Shown: one piece after another, positions 57,369-63,779 of the stretch
Layout: each line of letters starts with the position of its first letter
How positions within the stretch are numbered: the first letter of the stretch is position 1
DNA from: Undaria pinnatifida
Taxonomy: Eukaryota > Sar > Phaeophyceae > Laminariales > Alariaceae
Direction of reading: 5' to 3'
DNA length: 64,000 nucleotides
Assembly (NCBI GenBank): GCA_012845835.1
Contig: JABAKD010000005.1
Location: 12,957,205 to 13,021,204 of the forward strand
Position numbers and translations under genes: made by a program
The notes under the pieces: model-generated
What the model saw: the letters and a program-made list of their open reading frames with translations, nothing else
Databases searched by the model: none
What the model was told of the DNA's origin: nothing

Positions 57369-60300
57369 CTGCTGCTCTTGAAGCTCGGAATTCGAAAACT
57401 GCGTACCAGGTATATATCGTCGACCATTATTTCAGATTATTTACTGCTGTATTATCGATTGCTCGCGCACACGACATGTTTTCAAGAAGATTCCTATTGC
57501 TACTACTGCTGTAGATTGTTGCTGAGTCATCGATTAGTAAGCCATGCGTTGACCCGTTCTCGGAAAAAGAACTGCCCAGGAATCCAAAGTCCAAAATCGT
57601 CCCCGCGATTCTCGCATGTGTTTCTTACCTCCCGTACGTAGTACGCGTTCACGGCCAGGTGTAGGGGACGGATAAGGAAGGCGTTGGGCAGCGCCGTTCG
57701 AACAAAGTGATTTGACCGAGAAATCCTACAGCACTACCCACTGAGCTACTTAAATCACTTGACCCAGTAGCTCAGTGGGCAGTGCTACATATGTTAAACT
57801 ACCAAAATAACAATTCATAATGTCGTCAGCGCGCGCGCTTGAAAAAGGCAGATATGAAGTCGGTGAGCATCGAAGTCACGACACATAGCACTACCCACTG
57901 TCACCTGACTCAGTATCTCAGTGGATTATGCTAAAAATGCAACCAAATATGTTTTTGAGTTCGTTACTTAATTATCACCGACTTCGTAAGAGGGATTTCC
58001 GAAGCTATATCCCCTCTCCACGTACTACAGTTAGTAGTACTCAGGAGAACACGAACAGCTATTATTATAACCATTCATCATGTCCCCAGCGCGCACGCTC
58101 CTGAATACCAAATATGATCTGAGTGAGAATCGTACTCACTACACATCCTTCGTTGGTTACATAGCACTATACCCACTGAGCCGAAAGGCAACGACACACA
58201 GCAGCAGTGGTAGTAGCTACGATAGGGCAAGCGCTTCGAGGCCGCCATGAAAAAAGCGACGTCAGGAAGAAATTTTAGATTCCAATTTGGAAATTATGCC
58301 AATTTGGAAATGCTGTCCCTTGATTTTTTCGTCATATATATGCTCAGATCCAAGAATAGCTTGAGCGTATACCACCCGAAATACGAAACAAAGCGCACTT
58401 CTCGCTTGTCTCGCTCGGCGTCTATCCGCGTTCACGTCGAGGTGCGGAACGGATACGGCAGGGCGAGGGGCGGTGGAGCCGCCCCTGGAAGACCGCGCTC
58501 GAACGAAGCTATTTTACCGGGAATTCCGGTTCCGATAATCGCATACGAGTACTGAGGCCGAGACGAAAAAAAAACTCCTGACCGAATCCCCCCCCAAAAG
58601 AATGATTTTTATAATATACTGAAGTATTTATAGTGATGGCAATCAACAAAAAAATCAGTTACGGTGATTAAGCGATTACTTGCGAATACTCACAATCACC
58701 TGATTCAAGAAAAAATCAGTGACGGTGATTAAGCGATTACTTGCGAATACTCACAATCACCTAATTCAAGAACCGAGGCCGTACGTGGCGTGATGATTTG
58801 GTTATTTCAGCTGTATGTATGTTAGTGTGCCATACTAATCGCCATAACGTCAGGTGTGTGTGGATTTAAAAAAAGACATTCTGAACGCCATACAAAAAAT
58901 ACTTGACAGAGGCGTGTTTAGCAGTGCTGTCAAAAATGGTACCTGGTGCAATGTGCGTTTGAGTATTCCCATTCTACAATGCCCTACAACACAAAAAGAG
59001 CAAAGTCGTCATGATTGATCAATCACGCATTTAGACAAAATAGCCATTCATCCAATCAACTCAGTTTTCCTGGTTTATTTGCCAGCACAAGACCAAGAAA
59101 TCCTGGTGAGGTCGTGTTACAGCGACCAAAAACACTACCGCAAGGGAGTAATAGTGGGAGCGCACAGTACTATGTTATAAGGCTTAGGTTGGAATAAACT
59201 TTTTCAGACTTTCCCTGTGTTGAACTTGAAAATACTCTCCCCGGAATACCCAAGAAATGAAACGGCTTAGATAATTGACAGGTCCGCCCGTATATCCGGC
59301 CGACCTGCTATCCCGCCGTTTCAGGGGGGGAGAGTGTTATAAGGCTTAGGTTGGGTAAGCTATGGGTTAACCTTTTCAAGCGGTCAAACGGACTATTACC
59401 CCACTAATACCTTAAAAACTACGATTACAGCAGTATCATCTGCGCACGTGTTGAAGGCGCCCTTACGATGTAGTTCGGAAATACACCTGAGCAGGCCGGG
59501 CTACTTCGCGCGGCCAACACGGTAATCGTTACTTTTTTTCGACATCATTCCCCCCCTTCAAATCCCAAAGTTTTTCTTGAGCGTGTCCGTTTAACCCCTT
59601 GAGCGTAGACAGGTCGCACACGATGAAACAGGGCTAAGGCGCATAGTTGCCAGAAGATATTCAAACGCAACACGTACATATTAGAGCTCCCCTTGAGTGA
59701 GCAGACAGGGAGAGTCTCGAAGGAACAAAAGGCGGAGAAGTAATACACAAATTCCCAAAAAGACGGAGTTGTCCGCTATGCATTTCCCTCTACGAAAAAT
59801 CCAACCTACTATTGGAACTCCCTGATATAATCAACCGCAATCAAATCCGTGTCAAAATAAAATCTCAGTCAGCAAGTTGTAAGACAAACCACACGCACGC
59901 ACCTTTCCTTTTATCTGCTCCCATGAAAGCGAAGGCAGAGCACGTGACGGCGCCGCCAAGCCCTGCTCCACCTCCCCGCCCCCCACACCCCCTCCTCCGC
60001 TGTGTCCCCCCTCCACTTCCACCGACCCAACGACGGACGTTCCTCGCCTCCCCGACACGTCGTCACCCCCTATCCTTAGCCCACCAACAGGCAGCGTCCC
60101 CCCCGTTCCCGATATCACGCCCATCTTCGCCGACCGATTACCCCGTCGGATGACCGGCGTAGCCCTACCCCCACCCATCGCAGCTCCTCCTGGGGTAGAC
60201 GACGGGACGGCAGGGAATAGAGTCGGTGATGCGCAAGCGGGTGCCCCTTCCGACACGTGAGTGGCCGCGGACCCCGATAGCCCCCCTACACCAAACCCGC

Positions 60301-62392
60301 GGCCGACCGCTCGGCCTACAACACCGCCGCCGCCATCACTGCCGCCACCACCACTACTATCACCACCGCCACCCTCACCGTCGATAGCACCGTCACCACC
60401 GACACCATCGATATCGACATCCATCGCCCCGTCAGGCTGAAAGTCAAAGTACTCACGGTCCCAGACCATTGCCCCCATTATATCCGCGGTAGAAACTTTC
60501 GCCCCTCCACCAGGGCCACCCTGGTTGTGCGGGAGGTAGACCCACGGCGTGGGCGTCTCCGGGACGACGGCGTGGCAGGGAGGTTCCGGCTCCATCGACT
60601 TCTCGAAAGCCCCCAGCCGTTTTTCCTCTGGCGTCTTCACGGCAGCTGCCGGTTTCTTCTTCTTGGTAAACTTCTCACCCTTCACTTTATTTCCCGTCGC
60701 GTTCGTCTTCATGATTGCCTTGCGGACCACCGCCGCACCGCCGCCCCCACCCCGCGCCGCGCTGCCGCCCGCGCTAACATCCGCACGAACACCGCTTGGG
60801 CCGCCGCCATCAGCTCCAACGTTTGGGCTGTTTCCGCACGCGCCAATGCTTGGGCTGCCGCCCCCGACGCTTGGGCCGCTGCTCGCGCTTCTCCCCGCAC
60901 CAGCAGCTGGGATAGCCGTTGCGTTGGCAGCTTCGTTGAGGGTTCCGCAAGAGGTCGGGCTACAGGCCTTGCTAGCCCTCCGGATAGACGCCTTGCCAGC
61001 GTTCAGAGTAAGGCAAAGGCTAGCGCTTTGGCCGTCATCGGTGCTGTCCGATCCACCCGCGGTCTCAGTAACGCGGCGTACCACACCCACGCACTCAACG
61101 TCACCACCGCCGTCGCTGTTGTGGGGGGTGCTAGCTTCAGCGGGGGGCTTCTTCTTGCGAGAAGCGTCTTTCTTCCTGCGGGAAGCCGGGGAGGTCTTAC
61201 CAGCGGGGATACTGGCATTTTCGCCACCAGCTTCGGCACGGGTTTTCTTCTGGGAAGCGCCGGGTTTCTTCCTGGAAGCGGAGGAGGTTTTACCACCTGG
61301 GATGTCAACGCGTTTACGGCCGGGTTGCTTGAGGAGCCTGTCTGGTCCAGCCTGCACCTGACAAGCCTGATCTCGTTGCTTGGAAGGCGCGAAACCAACG
61401 TTCAATTTTCGCTTGCCCTTGCATCCCTTTGAGTTTTTCTTCTTCCTTCCAACCAAGGCACTTGCCGCCCCCGTGCTGCTTACTATCTCCATGGCGCTGT
61501 CGGCGCTGTTGGCGGCAGTGCTGATCCTGCTGCTGCTGCTGCTTCCGCTGCTGCTGCCGCTGGCATGCAGCGCACCAGCCCGGCCAGCAGCCATCTCAGC
61601 ACCAAACTGCGCCACCTCTCCCCCGGCACCAGCTTGAAGGCGACGGCGAGCTGAACGCCTTTTAGGCACAGCCACCTTCTGGCCTAATTTTGCCGCCGAT
61701 ATCCGTCTGCTATCCGCGAGCGGTTCGCCTACGACCTTGGTCGCCTGTATCTGAGCTGCTGGCGCCGGCGCTGGTGTTGCCACTGCTGCCGTCGCTGCCA
61801 CCACCACCACCGCCAACGCTGCTGCTGCTGCTTTAGCTACCGGTGCTTCCGCCGCCGCCGCTGCCGCTGCCACCGAAGCTGCCCGTATTTGTGGGGATGC
61901 CGCCCCCGCCGATGCTGCCGGTGCTACCGGTGCTACCGGTGCCCGTGCTGCTGCTATTGCTGCTGCTGCCGGCGCTGCTACTGCTGCTGTTGCTGCTGTC
62001 GGTGCTGCCGCTGCCGCTGCCGTTGCTAACGCTGCCACCGCCCTCGCCGCACGCTCTTCCGGGGATATTACCGCTGCCGGTGCTGCTAGTGCTGCCGCTG
62101 GTGCTGCTTCCCGTGATGCCCTCGCCGCCACCGCGAACGCCCGTGCCGCTGCCACCGCCGCCGACGGTGCTGCCGCTGCTACCGGTGCTGCTCCCGCTAC
62201 TGCTTCCGGTGCTGCCCCCGCCGCCGCTGCCGCAGGCCCTGCCGCTGCTGCTGCTGCCTCCGCCTCCGCCGCCAGCCAAACATCTTCCTCGACGTCTGAG
62301 TTCTCCACATCGGAGGGACCGGTCTCTATTTCGCTCTGCGGCCCGTCTCCGTACAGCATCGCCGCTATATCTGATGTAGATGCTTTGTCCAT
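36576..62392 (-). CDS. Spliced JAMM/MPN metalloprotease (deubiquitinase-like) gene, provisional model
   Basis: Minus-strand exons: 62392-59903, 51776-51720, 51233-51117, 50865-50746, 50100-50020, 48754-48675, 42613-41649, 41566-41462, 39269-38342, 37416-37305 and 36647-36576. Every junction is phase-compatible; the first ten exons give 1685 codons. The core is certain: it carries the MPN motif with the catalytic Glu (SAEVIGVLAGRYD), GWYHSHPKF and the S-x-x-D of the JAMM zinc site, which cuts ubiquitin isopeptide bonds in active family members. Before it lies an Ala/Ser/Lys-rich disordered region. After it come Ala/Gly-rich segments, a charged helix, a SUMO-interaction-like VFDLTADSFDDED and a SANT-like start. 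This composition suits a nuclear MYSM1/MPND-like protein. The outer exons could belong to neighbouring genes. Missing small exons are possible, above all in the 8.1-kb first intron. Confidence 0.5.
36648..37304. other. Intronic sequence with a hairpin
   Basis: A perfect 9-bp stem with 7-nt loop sits at 36853-36877 (TTCGCAAAT...ATTTGCGAA). 37090-37290 is an A-rich, 'aacaagaac'-type low-complexity stretch. No gene of its own is supported. Confidence 0.4.
37305..37416 (-). CDS. JAMM gene, downstream exon (helical segment)
   Basis: 112 nt after CTGCCCCGTAG, ending CATGGAG|GTATGG. One base completes an Arg codon begun by the previous exon, then 37 codons including APLSWGNRTGVSSLEKLARS and LAQTVDHME. 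Phase fit and helix-like composition support it; there is no family match. Confidence 0.45.
37440..37540 (+). repeat. (CAGG)n tetranucleotide repeat
   Basis: About 100 bp of 'ggcaggcaggcagg' with single-base variants. Intronic in the JAMM gene model. Confidence 0.92.
37874..38093. repeat. Imperfect palindrome made of two inverted copies of an exon end
   Basis: The left arm (37874-37974) and right arm (37982-38093) are reverse complements with a few-base centre. The left arm is a direct copy of 38342-38421, the 3' end of a predicted exon. Read on the minus strand it gives GGIGGYGPKIGRAMNSLVSL. Read on plus the right arm gives GGIGGC(stop)LQMGRAIDSSVSL. The functional exon has RIGGYGPQMDRVIDSLVSLG. 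The copies extend slightly past the donor site. Confidence 0.85.
38342..39269 (-). CDS. JAMM gene, large exon with SUMO-interaction-like motif
   Basis: 928 nt between a long pyrimidine tract ending GGCGCGACAG and CTGGGTCG|GTGAGTTT. Open for 308 codons. The peptide starts LDPTTPNGRGLGSIATAAPS and carries VFDLTADSFDDEDSD, a hydrophobic core plus acidic tail typical of SUMO-interaction motifs. A Gly/Ala-rich middle follows, and then the conserved-looking GLVFEAIAGIARDPPLNFSE and IGGYGPQMDRVIDSLVSLG. The apparent stop after this exon is the TGA inside the donor GTGAGT. Confidence 0.58.
39300..40440. repeat. Intron with G runs and dispersed repeat copies
   Basis: G runs at about 39306-39328, 39608-39622, 39712-39726 and 39980-39995. 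An inverted copy of the 'cgtgctccgtcccggc...' repeat lies at 39370-39500, and 'cgcatccctttcgagacgg' sits at 39683. Confidence 0.6.
40440..40910. repeat. Short tandem repeats, 'ccccccctgaaatatctgat' and its complement type
   Basis: About 20-bp units on 40500-40650, then oppositely oriented 'ggggtgatatatt' units on 40720-40910. The two halves could pair. Confidence 0.7.
40960..41062 (+). mobile_element. (CAA)n-tailed dispersed retroposon-like repeat
   Basis: Second plus-strand copy: 'ccctggggtattctt.cactccagagcgactgga', 'ccctgtcctatgaccacgga', 'cttgattatgcgagtt', 'gtgagagcaacaaccgcaacaac'. Intronic in the JAMM model. Confidence 0.65.
41063..41461. other. AT-rich intronic stretch
   Basis: Contains 'ttataatattaatattaat' simple sequence at 41260-41310. 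No gene seen. Confidence 0.5.
41462..41566 (-). CDS. JAMM gene, charged-helix exon
   Basis: 105 nt ending AAAGCAG|GTGGTT. Two bases, 34 codons, one base. Peptide ARLERKNWRDKLRDEAKSKD then KERRRTRARLMKA, a strongly basic, coiled-coil-like helix. The acceptor (GGGGCTGTAG) lacks a pyrimidine tract and implies an 82-bp G-rich intron (41567-41648), which is the weak point. Confidence 0.5.
41649..42613 (-). CDS. JAMM gene, exon following the MPN domain (Ala/Gly-rich)
   Basis: 965 nt. It starts after a good acceptor (TTCTCCCACTGGGCTATTCCTAG) and ends at GGAG|GTAAGG. The first codons read FFRNEATERISAHGEIISCP then MLLQASLATSKISAAAES, which joins in phase to the ...PSTFR end of 48675-48754. The joined STFRFF resembles the aromatic-rich strand (S.FRWF type) that ends MPN domains in this family. 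The rest is Ala-, then Gly-rich, with a two-copy motif of about 45 residues (each with W/RQAPE..ET...GSGF.RE). A telomere-like GGGTTAGGGTTAG lies inside at about 42219. Confidence 0.58.
42740..42960. repeat. CGATA-rich palindromic sequence
   Basis: Multiple 'cgatacgatatc', 'tatcgaaa.tttcga' and 'gatatatcga' motifs that pair with each other. Possibly a decayed foldback element. Intronic in the JAMM model. Confidence 0.6.
43140..43617 (+). repeat. Satellite-like array, ~70-bp units (family S2), left part
   Basis: Unit 'tacttggaattagtgtgggg' plus 'tcatttttgcagtcgtgaaaggccacgttattgggtaaaaac'. The array continues at 46104 after the LTR composite. It shares 'acttggaattag' with family S1. Confidence 0.85.
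43618..46103 (-). mobile_element. Composite LTR-type insertion interrupting the satellite
   Basis: Starts TGTGGACAG and ends GTGTCTACA. The satellite is continuous across it with GGGG duplicated at both borders. 45770-46103 looks like a complete 334-bp LTR: its first 129 bp recur at 43618-43746 and its last 208 bp at 45503-45710. On the minus strand a purine tract (GTGGGGGAGA at about 43819-43829) precedes a second short LTR-like sequence (43745-43818), which is repeated at 44106-44185. Ser-rich Gag-like frame at 43970-44707; no protease, integrase or RT. Probably a non-autonomous element with a nested or rearranged short one. Confidence 0.65.
43970..44707 (-). pseudogene. Ser/Arg-rich Gag-like frame in the LTR composite
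   Basis: 245 codons from MSSANKMGKQSLGKGRDAHR. The first 170 are rich in Ser, Arg, Thr and Pro with no zinc knuckle or capsid motif. From about 44190 down it reads into LTR-like sequence, a tRNA-like B-box segment (near 44060) and an oligo-A run, so the C-terminus is not genuine. Gag is inferred from position only. Confidence 0.4.
46104..48640 (+). repeat. Satellite-like array, ~70-bp units (family S2), main part
   Basis: About 35 diverged units of the same sequence as 43140-43617, with longer insertions near 47430-47600 and 47640-47760. With the composite element it fills most of the predicted 6.1-kb intron 42614-48674. Confidence 0.88.
48675..48754 (-). CDS. JAMM gene, exon with VGLIVG strand of the MPN domain
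   Basis: 80 nt after ACAAAAAG, ending TTCCG|GTGAGA. Reads ADETSPDSPGAWVGLIVGRE then KSPSTF. W-V-G-L-I-V-G and P-S-T-F-R correspond to the strands that follow the JAMM motif in MYSM1/MPND-like proteins. The acceptor choice (phase 0) is the simplest that fits but is not the only AG nearby. Confidence 0.7.
48950..49019 (+). mobile_element. tRNA-derived SINE head
   Basis: GGCCATG pairs with CATGGTT as a 7-bp acceptor-like stem (with two G-T pairs). There is an A box in TGGCTGGGTGGGTAGA and a B box GGGTTCGAGTCCC at normal spacing. The anticodon stem is poor and the T stem has a mismatch, so a SINE head is more likely than a functional tRNA. Intronic in the JAMM gene, antisense to it. Confidence 0.6.
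50020..50100 (-). CDS. JAMM gene, catalytic HSHP exon
   Basis: 81 nt, 27 codons, phase 0, after GCCCTGAAACAG and ending TGCCAG|GTGCGC. Peptide LVGWYHSHPKFNDIPSPIDV then ENHGICQ. It contains the full zinc site H-S-H-P, six residues, S-P-I-D, as in active JAMM proteases. The E-N-H-x-x-C-Q end aligns with the E-N-Q-x-x-Y-Q of relatives. Confidence 0.95.
50155..50440 (+). repeat. (AGT/AGC)n trinucleotide tract
   Basis: About 285 bp of agt and agc units in the intron 50101-50745. It produces poly-Ser, poly-Leu and Ala/Thr frames that are not genes. Confidence 0.95.
50746..50865 (-). CDS. JAMM gene, MPN exon between Glu and HSHP
   Basis: 120 nt, 40 codons, phase 0. Acceptor is a T10-containing pyrimidine tract ending GAGCATAG, and donor is TTGCAG|GTGGGG. 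Reads AAVPCLEEERSKGDRGKTEV then EANFMSLHNAGQAIKRSGLQ, the strand-loop-helix (A-x-P-C ... V-E ... A-x-x-A-I-x-R-x-G-L-Q) that leads into V-G-W-Y-H-S-H-P in this family. Confidence 0.92.
51117..51233 (-). CDS. JAMM gene, MPN exon with catalytic Glu
   Basis: 117 nt, 39 codons, phase 0, after GATGGCAG and before ATCCAG|GTCAGT. Reads VHPNVQFVADVHSYMMDSAE then VIGVLAGRYDREQGVLYIQ. The E-V-I-G Glu and the following L-A-G-R-Y-D turn are standard for MYSM1/MPND-like MPN domains. Confidence 0.93.
51720..51776 (-). CDS. JAMM gene, exon preceding the MPN core
   Basis: 57 nt, 19 codons, EYGGVGGYFEHVKQPFAVK, between TTGCCCTGACAG and AAG|GTGAGG. Phase 0 both sides, so F-A-V-K-V-H-P-N-V-Q-F reads on as the first MPN strand. 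Confidence 0.8.
51777..53410. other. Putative intron, low-complexity and unassigned frames
   Basis: 51850-52260 is rich in 'ttgaagttgaa' variants. A plus frame at 52672-53067 (131 codons, including KKKKWKHFGTNDKNGKTH) is unrecognised, and 'ggtact.taggtac' repeats occupy its end. Confidence 0.4.
53411..53854. mobile_element. GGCCCGGCCC-rich hAT-type MITE sequence, one clear end
   Basis: The right end reads GGGCTTTGACAAGCCCTG, the inverse of a CAGGGCTTGTCAAAGCCC hAT terminus. The body is 'ggcccggcccggcccag' in both senses. 53411-53620 has about 105-bp repeats with 'ccacatatcatgggcc'. The left terminus is not found. Confidence 0.5.
54455..54970 (+). repeat. Dispersed repeats shared with 19.1-19.5 kb and 23.5-23.8 kb
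   Basis: 54455-54660 resembles 23590-23810 ('ctggaaacccttcttgg..acaaacttactt'). 54765-54970 is the uninterrupted counterpart of the repeat that holds the MITE at 19161-19372. Confidence 0.6.
55007..55258 (+). CDS. Unassigned frame with faint AP2-like strand
   Basis: 83 codons to TGA. SRVTSYGVTWSTRHKRWDFT has the spacing of the first two strands of an AP2/ERF domain (S-x-Y-x-G-V-x-W-x-x-x-x-x-K-W). The downstream L-G-x-F/A-A-x-A-Y part is missing and no splice sites support it. Chance similarity is quite possible. Confidence 0.22.
   Translation: MSGPKSRVTSYGVTWSTRHKRWDFTLNFTSKYRGQSVPRFQSAKYKSIRNSKGGHNNRHDPVDTNVFRYIFPAAGNSGVYLVT
55761..55792. other. Perfect 14-bp GC-rich hairpin with ATTC loop
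   Basis: GCATGGGCGCCGGC, ATTC, then the exact reverse complement. No adjoining gene explains it. Confidence 0.9.
55793..57060. other. No recognised gene
   Basis: The plus frame 56031-56456 (141 codons) and its minus shadow show no domain. It forms part of the putative first intron of the JAMM gene. Confidence 0.4.
57073..57150 (-). mobile_element. tRNA-like SINE head with A-rich tail
   Basis: A box TGGTCTAGTGG (57138-57128) and B box GAGTTCGATTCCC (57090-57078), followed by 'gcaaaaatacaaaaaagaag'. The acceptor and T stems do not pair, so it is a SINE rather than a tRNA gene. Confidence 0.6.
57285..57370 (+). mobile_element. (CAA)n-tailed dispersed retroposon-like repeat
   Basis: 'gagcctgtcctgtgaccacg', 'gacttgattgtgcgagttaa', 'tgtgagaac' then twelve AAC units. 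Third plus-strand copy. Confidence 0.65.
57629..58560. mobile_element. Cluster of tRNA-derived SINE copies, two head to head
   Basis: 57730-57750 and 57766-57786 are inverted copies of AGTAGCTCAGTGGGTAGTGCT (an A box) with one mismatch. On the minus strand the first is followed at tRNA spacing by TTTGTTCGAACGG. Further copies: near 57880-57940, 58110-58190 (A box GGCTCAGTGGGTATAG, B box GAGTACGATTCTC) and 58440-58560. The 57629-57720 and 58440-58530 tails are homologous. Confidence 0.65.
58648..58770 (+). repeat. 61-bp tandem duplication
   Basis: 'aaaaatcagt.acggtgatta' through 'cacaatcacct.attcaag' twice, almost identical. Confidence 0.85.
59173..59360 (+). mobile_element. Possible LTR-retrotransposon remnant
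   Basis: TGTTATAAGGCTTAGGTTGG occurs at 59173 and 59335. The second is preceded by CAGGGGGGGAGAG, which looks like a polypurine tract next to a 3' LTR. Too little remains to define the LTR. Confidence 0.35.
59903..62392 (-). CDS. Putative first exon of the JAMM gene: Ala/Ser/Lys-rich disordered region
   Basis: 830 codons in phase 0 from ATG at 62392 (A at -3, G at +4; MDKASTSDIAAMLYGDGPQS) to GGAAAG|GTGCGT at 59903; the frame would otherwise close about 17 codons later. It has an acidic N-terminus (SDVENSDVEEDVW), about 170 residues dominated by Ala, Lys/Arg-rich repeats of the type G-G/P-K-T-S-x-A-S-R-K-K, and Gly-rich loops. It looks nuclear and disordered. An upstream ATG at 62473 is possible. 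Membership of the JAMM gene rests on phase fit, strand and position. A separate gene is the alternative. Confidence 0.52.
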
Positions 62393-62474
62393 TATGCTAG
62401 CGAGTCGTTTGGCATAGCTAGGTGTTTTTAGGAGAAGAAAAAGGTGGCATGATTGAACGTCGTAAGACAACAAA

Positions 62475-63215
62475 AATGGCGTAAATATGAGTTTTTAAGA
62501 GGATAGAAGTGACATGATTGGGCTTTTTGTTAGAGAACAAAAGCAGCACAATTGGACGATCTTAAGATAACAAAACCGGGTGATTGAGTGCTTTTTAAGA
62601 CAACAAAGGCACAATTGGGCGCCTTTAAGGGAACAAAAGTAACATCATTGGGCGTTTTCAATAGAACGAAAGCAGGAAGTTTGGGCTTCAGAGAACAAAA
62701 GCCGCATAGAAGAGAGTTTTTCAACTAAAACTTTTCACGACAACAAAAGTCGCATAGTTCGTTTTTTTAACTAAACAGAATAAAGGGAGTTTCTAAGCGA
62801 ACAAAATCGGCATTATTGGGTGTTTTCAAGAAAACAGGAGGTACGCAATTGGCGTTATTTTCGAGTATAGCGAGCATATTTGGACGGTTTAAAGAGAAGA
62901 AAAGCCGCATGATTGGGCGTTCTTAATAGAGTAAAGCACAATTGGCCATTTTGGGATAAAAAATGTAGCTTAATGGGGTTTCTTGAGAGAACAAATTTGC
63001 GCATTTGGGCGTTCTGAACAGAACAAAAATCGCATGATTGGGCTCACTATAGAGCGTTTTTTTAGAACAAAAGTAACATAATTGGATGTTTTTGAGAGAA
63101 CAAAAGTAGCATAATTGGGCGTTTCCAAGAAAACAAGAGAAACACAACGTGTTTATTTTCGAGCACAACTAGCATGATTGAGCGGGTTAAAAGATAACAA
63201 ATCAGGCATAATTTG
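62475..63215. repeat. Minisatellite of ~40-bp units upstream of the putative start codon
   Basis: About 17 diverged units 'agagaacaaaagtagcataa' plus 'ttgggcgtttttaag'. It resumes at 63546-63615 after the MITE. If 62392 is the true start, this array lies in the promoter region. Confidence 0.85.
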
Positions 63216-63217
63216 TA

Positions 63218-63543
63218 GAGCTGTGAGCCTGCAAAATCACACGACTATTAACTAATCGGTAGGTGCCGTTAGCCAACCAACTGAGTTTAGTTGGTAAAGT
63301 CGGCTGGCGAAGCCAGCTGTTGGCCAGCCGACATGGCGACTTAGTCATAGGAGCGAAGCGAGCCAAACCCCCCTCCGCCAGAGAAGGAACTGGCCTGAGA
63401 AGAAAAATTAACCCCGCGTTAAACACTCTTTCCTACAAGTATGGAAACCCAATAAGTCGCATAGTAGGCACCTCCGGGAAACGACGAACTATTAGTCCGA
63501 CCAATTACTAAATGGTGACTTCAGTCGTACCGACTCACAGCTC
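63218..63543. mobile_element. MITE with TA target duplication (Tc1/mariner-like)
   Basis: Inverted ends GAGCTGTGAG... with further imperfect pairing for about 50 bp, flanked by TA at 63216-63217 and 63544-63545. The interior has a perfect hairpin (gctggcgaagccagc) and 'cggctggc ... gccagccg'. No transposase. It interrupts the 62475-63615 minisatellite. Confidence 0.65.
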
Positions 63544-63779
63544 TAAGAACGGAACGTTTTCAGAAGAACCAAAAGTATCACAATTGCGTTTTCGTTCGAG
63601 CACAACGAGCATAAGAGGGGGGAACCCCCCGGTTGCATACGAATTTGTGTGCAATTTATGCAGCAAAAACGCATACCATAATAAAATAGGGGGGAAAAGC
63701 ATTTCCTTTTTGTTTGGTCGTCTAAAATCACGCCATACGGCTTGCATACGTTTATAGGTATATGAGCACCAGCCCTAAA

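Noticed and set aside
57629-57725. Possible JAMM-gene exon ending in a strong donor (GAG|GTAAGA) and reading RPLHLAVNAYYVRE
   Set aside because: The same sequence recurs at about 58440-58530 with tRNA-like A and B boxes, so it is a SINE tail; phase also fails to match the preceding exon.
41843-62379. Plus-strand Pro-rich frames (41.4-42.1 kb, 59.8-62.4 kb)
   Set aside because: They are shadows of Gly/Ala-rich coding on the minus strand.
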